A DNA stretch of 64,000 bases from Adenophora triphylla var. japonica (lineage: Eukaryota > Streptophyta > Magnoliopsida > Asterales > Campanulaceae). Shown one piece after another: positions 57,314 through 64,000 of this stretch; position 1 is the stretch's first letter, and each line of letters starts with the position of its first letter. The translations under genes were made by a program, and so were the position numbers. Under the pieces are notes generated by a model. It was not told the DNA's origin, made no database searches, and saw only the letters and a list, made by a program, of their open reading frames with translations. The stretch lies in contig JAFEMH010001454.1 of the NCBI GenBank assembly GCA_022495995.1, positions 62,001 through 126,000 of the forward strand, in the 5' to 3' direction.

Positions 57314-58880
57314 TCATTCGTTTTCTTGATCTATCTCATCGTATGATTCATTATTAACGTGTTCGTTATATTGATTATTATTAGTTAATTCATCATTCAC
57401 GATGTTAGGAATCTCAGGGTACTCGAAAAGATCAAAATTTTCATTAAGGAAGTAAGGGAATACATGTTCAGCCACTGCCTCGATTTCCTCTTGAGTGAGT
57501 TTATCGGAGGTGGAGCCTGCTTCTAATGTAAAAGCTACGGGGCCTATCTTCCTGCGGGGATGGGGAGTGCAACCAAGCTCTTTGATCATGAAGTCTTCAT
57601 CAACAACTGGTCCTCCGGTGACGTGCCAGTTTAGAATTGGCTCATCACATTTCTGTATCAGTCTTGTGTAGTCAGTAGTTGGAGCGTCCCCCTTGGATAT
57701 TGCATGGATCTGGCTGTCTTCTAACCGACACAGGTCTTGGAACTGTCGCAGCATGTCTTCTCCCAACACAAAGTCCCATTCACTTGTCATTTCTGCCTTC
57801 GTGACCCACAAATCATTAGGGATTAGTGGGACGGATTCTGTTTCATCTGGAGAAGTATCACAGTCGCTAAAGATTTCAAAGCCCGGTTGGCGCTTTCCTT
57901 TATCGAACAAAGTAGGGAATACTTTCCCCTTCTCGAACAAAGTAGCCATTGAGTGTCTTTCGATATGGCTTGAGGTTGCCATTCTTGGGCTTTAGGTCGT
58001 CGCAACCTTTGTAGGTGGTTCCTTCCCACTTGATTTGAGTGAAGCCCCACTCTTCTTCGTCATCTTCATCGTGGATGGAGATGATGTATCCTAGGCCATG
58101 CTTTGTGTGAAGCGGGGGGACCGGTGGCGGTTCCGTTATCCCTTATAAGTGCTTTCCAAGCCCCAATTCGGGAAAGTACCCTTTTGCTAGCATCATTCTC
58201 CAGACAGGAAGGCTTCCGGAAAACCAAAGTGCCTTGGAGTAGTCATTTTCGTTGTAAGTTTCTATGACATTCACAGTACTTTCTTTCTCAATCTCAAAGC
58301 CACTGAACAGGAAATCAGAAGTACTATGTTGTACTTCGAGGATAGGACTAGCAGTAACCATTTCTCCGTGTATGGTGACTATCGTGTTGTTGTGTCTGAA
58401 CTTGATGCATTGGTGCAGGGAGGAGGGCACACCCCCTATGTCGTGTAGCCAAGGGCCACCAAGCAGTAAGTTGAAGGATGCTGGTATGTCGATGACTTGG
58501 AATTCGATGCTCATAGTGACTTGCCCCATTTCTACAGGTATCACGACTGATCCCAGAGCGGTTCTAGCAGTACAATCGTAACCCCTTACAGTATGCCCGG
58601 ATGGCTTGAGGTCTTTGTGGGTGAGGCCTAAGGATGATAAGGTTTTATTTGGGAGGACATTGATTGCAGAACCATTGTCGACCAAAATGCGTGGCATTCG
58701 GTACCCATTCACCTTAGCAGTTATGTAGAGGGCCTCATGATGATTGTTCCCATAGGACGGGAGGTCCAAGTCAGTGAAAGTGATGACGTTACCAAATTGC
58801 ACTTGGCCAATCATTTGAGTGAGCTCTTCGGGTGTTGCTTCCGAGGAAATGGTCATTTGAGCCAATGCCTTTTTCAACAT
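57314..58880 (-). pseudogene. Tat protease region and linker to RT
   Basis: From 58880 leftward: the QMIGQVQFGNVITF segment, then the retropepsin-like core ILVDNGSAINVLP, where Asn replaces the usual Thr/Ser as is common in Tat elements. LLLGGPWLHDIGGVPSSLHQ and a G-patch-like GYFPELGLGKHL follow, where the frame ends at 58143. A linker frame (57982-57314) encodes an acidic region with no recognised domain. The gag frame ends at 58904, so a frameshift separates gag from this region. Confidence 0.78.
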
Positions 58881-58903
58881 TTCACGGTGCTTGTGAGATG
58901 CTC

Positions 58904-60691
58904 CTATGAGATCCCAAACTGAGATGTTTGCTTGTGCTTCTTTAACTGAGTTAAGAGAGGATCCTCCGGTTCGCTTGGCGATGAGGCTTTGGCGTGTTTT
59001 GGAGGATTTTCATCCCTTGGGTCTTTGTTGGTGATCACACGACCGGATCGTGTGAGTAGGTTGACCGTTTTAGACCCTTTTTCCTTTTGTTCTAAGATTT
59101 CCTCCCAAGACATCATATAACAGAAAGAAGATTTATTAAATTCAAGAGGGCTCTCGTCCACAATTGTGGCTAGACGAGTAGGGTCCTCGAAGCTACTTTC
59201 TATCAGATTGACCTCATTGTTTGGCAAAGGATTAGTAACAACATTAGGTAATCCTATCTCTTTATCGTCAAACAAATCTTGGATGACATCTTTCAAGTGG
59301 AAGCAGGAGTTGGTGTCGTGACCGGTGAAGTTGTGGTACTTGCAGAAGAGGTGATGAGCATGGTTGGCAGGAAGGTCTTTCTTTGGAGGCCCACCTTCTC
59401 TTGGTTTGATTTTCCCATTCTTGACAAGCACTTCGAAGAGTTCTTCTTGGGTGATTCCTTCAAGCTTGTCATAATGTCTATCCTTCTTCTTCTTTTGTGG
59501 TGGAGGTACTGCAGAGTATTTACCACTTCCGGGATGATTGAAGACAATGGCATTGACAGATGCATCCTTGGGATTGGAAGAGGAAGAAGAGCTCTTGTTG
59601 TAACGGAATCCACTTTCTTTCTTGACTTCCCTTTTCTGTTTGATGAGGTCATCTAACCGAATGCCCGACTTGTGAAGTTCGGCGAAGCTAGGAAAATAGT
59701 TGCCGGCTAGCTTGTCTTGATATTCCTCTCTAAGGCATTGTATGAGGATGTGAATTTGCTCGTCTAGGCTGGGCCTATCAACAATTTCGGTTAGTTTGGT
59801 TCTCCACCTTTTGACAAAATCTGTGAAGGATCTGCTCGGAAGCTGCTTGGTTTGCTCAAGATCCCTTCTAGTGGTGCGATAAGTGGAGTTGTCCTCGTAT
59901 TGCTTTTGGAAAGTACAACTAGCGAGTGGCCAGTCGAGTCTCGTAGAGAGTGGAAGGGTCATATACCAATCTCTTGCGGCACCATCGAGAGTTTAGGGAA
60001 AGCATTGGGCTAACAGGTTGTCATCAACACCCATAGGTAGCATGGCCCAAGAGTAGGTCTCCAAATGTGATTTGGGACAGGTGGTGCCATTGAATTTTGC
60101 AATGTCGGCTGTCTTGTACTTTCTAGGAAGCTTTGACATAGACTGACGAAGGGTATCGTAATCAATAGAGAGCGAGGCTCCCTTACTCACATCAAGGGAT
60201 GCAAGTTTCTTTTCTAGCATGGCCATGGTAAGGGGTTCATTCTTGCTTTCCCCCTTGCTTTCTTTCTTGGATGTGTAGCTTTCATTGTCAGATGAGGAAG
60301 ATGACGAGCTAGACTCGTACCTCTTTTTCTTGCCTTTGCTTTTGCGGCGACCCTTGGCCCTTTTGGTGTATGACTCCTCTTCTCCGGAGGAAGAATCATT
60401 TTTCTTCTTCTTTTCTTTGTTGGCTAGTGCAGCCCTAAGCTCTTGAATTTCTTCCACGAGAGTGTGGATTTAGGAAGCTTGCACTTCTAGGCGATCATTG
60501 GCTTCTTCCAGAAGTTTGTGGTTGTTTTCAGACAGAGTTTCGTTACCCGGAATGTTGTCGACGTCGGACATTGTGTTGGGAGTCTTGGAGTTGAGTAGCT
60601 TCGAAAAACTGACAGAAGAGATGCAGATATCAGGATCTAGCCCCAACGAGTCGGAAGCAGGCTCAAAATGGCTCAGGCTCAAATTCAGCAA
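58904..60691 (-). pseudogene. Tat gag
   Basis: One minus-strand frame broken by two stops (near 60470 and 59993). Order: N-terminal segment (MSDVDNIPGNETLSENN is the likeliest start, near 60571), a Ser/Lys-rich low-complexity stretch, then the capsid-type domain (ADIAKFNGTTCPKSHLETY, then SFTDFVKRWRTKLTEIVDRP and LREEYQDKLAGNYFPSF). Next is a CHH-type segment (FCKYHNFTGHDTNSCFHLKD) and NPLPNNEVNLIE. A frameshift near 58925 precedes protease. Gag would form particles in the cytoplasm; this copy cannot without readthrough. Confidence 0.82.
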
Positions 60692-60700
60692 ACAGAAGCA

Positions 60701-60739
60701 TTATCCCGCGCGAGATATGTTATCCCGCGCGAGATAACC
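60701..60739. promoter_or_regulatory. Paired CGCG near-palindromes before gag
   Basis: ttatcccgcgcgagatatg and tatcccgcgcgagataacc, 19 bp apart, about 130 bp upstream of the likely gag start on the minus strand. Confidence 0.55.
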
Positions 60740-61365
60740 GCAAGGAAAGTCGATTTTTATTTAGACCTAATTTTTGGTCGGAACGGAAAGTCCGTTTTGA
60801 GGGGTTTCTAAGGCCTTTATCAGAACTTAACGACTAAGTAATCAATCCGATTTTTGTAAAACAAAGCCATGTAAGGTCGTTTTTCGAAGGATTATACATA
60901 TATGTATTTTTTCAAACGGACATCCGAAAGGGTCATTCCGAAGGGACTTTTTCCGAAGGGACTTTTCCGAATCCTTCTTTATTGTCAATTTTTCATGGCT
61001 TTGTTTTGGTCAAAAACAAGAAAAGATCACCTAGTCAAAACCGACCGGTCACGGAGTGATCCTAAAAAGGTCAATCTACATGAGAATGTGGCGATGCAGG
61101 GCTGGAAGGCTAGGCTCCCCGCGATATGACAATCTAAGTGGATTGAATACGCGGAGTGGGATTGTCCAACTTCGGAGAGACCGGCGACTAGGTGGTTACC
61201 GTCATCCGTCCTTAGTGTGGGTCCCGGGTTTATAGAGGGTATGCAGTGCAATGACAGTTATAATATGAGTGCGCGTGTGTGATAGTCAATCTAGGTGATA
61301 GAGTAAAATAGAGAGTTTTTTTTTTGAAAAAATCAAAAGGAAAACAGATAGTGGCCGCACCAAGT

Positions 61366-61415
61366 GGTTGCCTACGTTTCTTCCAAGTTAGGAAGACTCA
61401 GGCCATCGTAGTTCC
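61366..61415 (-). repeat. Conserved CTACG/CGTAG hairpin, copy C
   Basis: Minus strand ggaactacgatggcctgag, inner hairpin TCTTCC-taactt-GGAAGA, then aacgtaggcaacc. Confidence 0.75.
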
Positions 61416-61694
61416 ACATAAAGAGAGAGAAAGAGAGATAAATAATTCAATTTACAACTCCCGAATTCCCAATAGACCGGACTTTAATTAAATAAAACCC
61501 AATCCCACGCAGTTTATAAATAATAATCAATTATTTAAAGGAAACGAAGGTTCGAGTTCTACACCTTAAGGGAGGCCTTAAGATGCGGGAACTCTGCAGA
61601 TAATGAATGCTGGGATCCCCCTTGCATGTTCGGCTCTCGTCTTGGACTATGAGACAAACGGGAGAAACCAGAAAACAACCAGATTGCCGAAGCA

Positions 61695-61733
61695 ATATCT
61701 CTTACGAGATATGATACCTCACCGCGAGATATG
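61695..61733. promoter_or_regulatory. Paired CGCG near-palindromes in the leader
   Basis: atatctcttacgagatatg and tacctcaccgcgagatatg, 20 bp apart, about 100 bp downstream of the primer-binding site. The most degenerate of the pairs. Confidence 0.5.
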
Positions 61734-61827
61734 CCTCATCTGAGAGCAACAAATTCGATTTTACCAATTTTTTTTTTTGAAAACCTCTCTTTAAATTTTG
61801 ATGCAAGTTTAAGCCTCTTAATTTTAA

Positions 61828-61846
61828 GTCCCCAGCAGAGTCGCCA
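61828..61846 (-). promoter_or_regulatory. Primer-binding site of the Tat element
   Basis: Minus strand tggcgactctgctggggac, one base after the 5' LTR. This fixes the element orientation as minus. Confidence 0.75.
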
Positions 61847-61847
61847 C

Positions 61848-62849
61848 TGTAGCGTTGTGAGGAAAAAGAGAGGGTTTTTTCCCTATCCTTTTCGTTTTTG
61901 AGTCGCCACCTATATTATTCGATTGGAGAAAATAGGAAAACCATTTTGAAAGAGATTTGGGTTCGAGGCTTAGGTTATGAAATGGGTAGGTCAAGGAGCA
62001 TCCATTTCACCCAATCCGGAGATCGGTCTTGCTAAAGAAAAGAGAGGTTTTCAAAAGAAAAGAAAAAAGATTTTAAATATTATAAACAAAGGTCCATTTA
62101 ACGGGGTTAAACGGAATGTAGGATCGATTGCTTCGAGACCGTCTCCATGATTTGGAGAGGCTCTAGGCCGATCCTAGATTCTATGGACTTATACCACTCT
62201 AACAGTCAATTAGAAGGGGATTTAGGAGGTTACCTTGCGTGAGGTGATTTGGGCAGAGTTTCGACTCAAGTTTAAAATCGACTCTTGACACGGACAAAGC
62301 TTCGCCTCGATCCTTGACTTGGAGCTTGATGTTTGTTTATCAACAAGGTTGACAAACAAACTATGAGGTGAGTTTTTTAGGGTGATTTTGTAGGATTCTT
62401 TCAAGGAGAGAAACCAACAAAATATGTGTGTTGTGAAAATTCTTCGACCTCTTGAACCTTGGAAGTCACCAAGTATTTATAGGGGTTGGGGAAGTGTTGA
62501 AGATGAGATCAAACACTTCAAGATGATTCCAGACTCCAAATTCTATTGGTTGGCCGGAGAGATAAAGTTTTATCCCGAAAAGAGGTTGAAATCGACGAGG
62601 GAACTGTCGTCTGCAATCTGCAGAGGGGGAATATCTCGCGCGAGACACGCCATCTCGCGGCGAGATATTGCTCCTGTGGACAGTTTTGTCCTTTCCTCGT
62701 TATCTTGTATGCAGTTTAGTCCCAAACTAACGGTGGTTAGTCAAAACTTAACGAAACATGACGAAATGGTGGATTTCTACCTTTTGACTCAAAGCGAGAC
62801 TTAGAGTGGTATAAGTATGTTCCGATGTGTTCAGAATGGGGTGTCTACA
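61848..62849 (-). repeat. 5' LTR of the Tat element
   Basis: 1002 bp, about 99% identical by eye to 26246-27247. It has the palindrome pair at 62631-62668 and a TATA box (minus-strand ctataaata) near 62474-62482. Confidence 0.92.
62631..62668. promoter_or_regulatory. Paired CGCG near-palindromes in the 5' LTR
   Basis: atatctcgcgcgagac and atctcgcggcgagatat, 19 bp apart, about 150 bp upstream of the LTR TATA box on the minus strand. Confidence 0.65.
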
Positions 62850-62854
62850 GCTGC

Positions 62855-63190
62855 AAATAAAAATAAAAAATTAGATTGGAAATAACATTGAAAAAACAGA
62901 TGCTGGCATATTACATTGGAAATACTGGTACTTCAAATAAGTAATACTGGCATTCCAAATAAAACTCACTGGCACTTCAAAAAACACTCACAGGACAATA
63001 TTATAAAAAACACTGGATCATTCAAAAATTAAAACTGACACTTCAAACCACACTAACTGGCACTTCAATAACAACAAAGTGGCTGAAGCTACAAATAAGT
63101 AACACTGGCACTCGAAATAACACAAACTGGTACTTAAAATAAGTAATACTGGCACTCCTATCAACACAAACAGGCACTTCAAACAACATT
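62855..63190 (+). repeat. CTGGCAC repeats in the displaced transposase intron
   Basis: Continues the MULE right of the Tat insertion. About a dozen units such as aataagtaatactggcac. The left edge completes the splice acceptor of the transposase exon at 26245, so this is intron sequence on the minus strand. No upstream transposase exon could be recognised further right. Confidence 0.7.
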
Positions 63191-63395
63191 CACTGGATAT
63201 TATATTTATTGAGGAAGTATATTCCGTGGAATATACCTCCTTCAACAGTAATAAATAATGATAAGTTTGCTTGTCTTTAATGGTCAAAAAAGCATTCAAA
63301 CTTACAATTGAATTCAAAGAGTAATAAATGTGTACAGTTGGTAAGTGCATTGAATTCATTGACCAACTTTTTTGACTGGTTTCAAGTACTCAGCC

Positions 63396-63404
63396 TATAT
63401 AAAT
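63396..63404 (+). promoter_or_regulatory. TATA box of the zf-XS-like gene
   Basis: tatataaat, 66 bp before the ATG at 63470. Confidence 0.55.
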
Positions 63405-63469
63405 CTGTCCAAAGGCAAGCATATACATCAAGTTCAAGAAAAATTCTACCTTTAATAATTTTTCTAGTG

Positions 63470-63859
63470 ATGAACAAAGGCAAGGGAAATTCTAGTGAGC
63501 CAACTTTGGGTGATTCAAATGATGACAAAAGTTGGAAAATATACATGGTGTGCTACCAAAAATTCATCTATGGACATCTTGTTGTTTTGCAGCCTTCTTC
63601 TGTAAATGGAACTCCCTCATTTCGCTGTCCATTGGAGCCATGTAATGGACACAATTGTAGGGATAAGGATTATGTGGGGATAGTCAATCATGCTCATGAG
63701 TTTGGCAATGCTCACAACATTGATGAAGCTGCTAGGATTCACCACAAGGCTTTGGAAATGTATTTGAAATGTATTTTGAATGAATATGATCCAAAAAATA
63801 AATTGAATGACAACGTAGGCGATGATGGAGCAGGTGGTAGTGGTAGTGGTAGTGTTTAA
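63470..63859 (+). CDS. Small zf-XS-like protein within the MULE
   Basis: 129 codons from ATG 63470 to TAA 63857, intact. After a short polar N-terminus comes WKIYMVCYQKFIYGHLVV. Then FRCPLEPCNGHNC (residues 51-63), YVGIVNHAHEFGN (68-80) and IHHKALEMYLK (90-100) follow. The C53, C58, H74, H91 spacing and the HA...KALxxYL pattern resemble the XS zinc finger of SGS3/IDN2-type RNA-silencing proteins. A Gly/Ser-rich tail (GAGGSGSGSV) ends it. It lacks the XS and coiled-coil domains. It sits between CTGGCAC arrays, divergent from the transposase, with its own TATA box. The family call is from pattern only. It could be a captured host exon, an accessory TE protein or a chance resemblance. Confidence 0.55.
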   Translation: MNKGKGNSSEPTLGDSNDDKSWKIYMVCYQKFIYGHLVVLQPSSVNGTPSFRCPLEPCNGHNCRDKDYVGIVNHAHEFGNAHNIDEAARIHHKALEMYLKCILNEYDPKNKLNDNVGDDGAGGSGSGSV

Positions 63860-64000
63860 TGGTACTGAATTCTGTTTTTAATATTGTTGTGTTTAATGTA
63901 TTTTGTAATATAGGTGATGTATTGTTATCTAAATGTGCTTCAAATAAGTAATATTGGCACATTATCAAAACACTGGCACATTCAAAAATTAAAACTGGCA
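63860..64000 (+). repeat. 3' flank with CTGGCAC repeats at the window edge
   Basis: Three units (attggcacatt, cactggcacatt, aactggca) continue to the last base, so the MULE extends beyond the window. Confidence 0.65.

Larger units (their letters stand above)
60740..61827 (-). other. Leader between primer-binding site and gag of the Tat element
   Basis: About 1.1 kb non-coding. Contains hairpin copy C, the second leader palindrome pair (61695-61733) and a small duplication (gaagggactttttcc, 60951 and 60967). Confidence 0.6.
26246..62849 (-). mobile_element. Tat-lineage Ty3/gypsy LTR retrotransposon with two antisense genes
   Basis: Bounded by TSD gctgc (26241-26245 and 62850-62854) and two 1002-bp LTRs that differ by about nine bases by eye. 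On the minus strand: 5' LTR, primer-binding site (61828-61846), leader, gag, protease, RT with RNase H, a second archaeal-type RNase H, integrase, then a 6-kb region holding two genes on the opposite strand, a purine tract and the 3' LTR. The second RNase H and the antisense genes between integrase and 3' LTR are hallmarks of the Tat/Ogre group. About 15.9 kb remains after removing the nested insertion at 35113-55792. Gag and pol carry stops and frameshifts, so this copy was probably mobilised in trans. Confidence 0.92.

Noticed and set aside
63018..63359. Minus-strand 113-codon ORF as the missing transposase N-terminus
   Set aside because: It reads through CTGGCAC repeats and has no FAR1 features.
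23037..63365. Terminal inverted repeats defining a complete MULE
   Set aside because: The inverted match is only 24 bp and the flanking bases show no 9-bp duplication.
63308..63469. Longer N-terminal extension of the zf-XS-like ORF
   Set aside because: It would begin at a non-ATG codon upstream of the TATA box; ATG 63470 is the sensible start.

Overview
This window is repeat-rich chromosomal DNA from a flowering plant, probably a eudicot. I see no intact host housekeeping gene. Plant origin rests on the TE families: Sirevirus-type Copia, Tat-lineage Gypsy, FAR1-type MULE, PIF/Harbinger, Stowaway MITE, TRIM, tRNA-derived SINE. It also rests on plant-type introns and plant mobile domain genes. 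Nothing identifies the species. Nearly every feature belongs to one of nine transposable elements, and insertion boundaries were set by matching target-site duplications (TSDs).

Left flank (1-5.3 kb): a decayed PIF/Harbinger transposase joined in frame to a Myb/SANT-like tail (481-1854). Next comes a head-to-tail pair of TRIM elements inside one TSD (2899-4108), then a Stowaway MITE (4501-4777).

From about 5.4 kb to the right edge lies one large MULE-type region broken up by later insertions. Its genes are a Ulp1-like cysteine protease (+, 5366-8339 and 22172-22861), a FAR1-type transposase (-, 23788-26245, its 5' part displaced beyond 62.85 kb) and a small zf-XS-like ORF (+, 63470-63859). 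A SINE sits in a Ulp1 exon. A 13.7-kb Sirevirus-like Copia (8345-22054, TSD gtatg) interrupts the Ulp1 gene. A 36.6-kb Tat-lineage Gypsy in minus orientation (26246-62849, TSD gctgc) interrupts the transposase gene. Inside that Gypsy is a 20.7-kb plus-strand gag-only Tat-like element (35113-55792, TSD ccaac). Inside that is an 8.2-kb Copia (37398-45567, TSD ctttg). The MULE is therefore the outermost of four nested levels.

The sequence suggests several cis-systems that gene content alone does not explain. (1) A two-stem hairpin, with a near-constant outer stem and a covarying inner stem, occurs seven times across the autonomous and gag-only Tat elements. (2) Paired TCTCGCGCGAGA-like near-palindromes, 19-20 bp apart, lie in the Tat LTR, in its leader and upstream of both antisense genes. 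CGCGCG-core motifs also lie upstream of TATA boxes in two unrelated LTR families. (3) The hexamer AACCGC is scattered through coding and non-coding parts of the Sirevirus-like element in all frames. (4) A CTGGCAC-type motif fills the introns and spacers of the MULE in one orientation. The Tat element also carries two antisense plant-mobile-domain genes, one uninterrupted and one with a four-exon structure, although its own gag-pol is broken.
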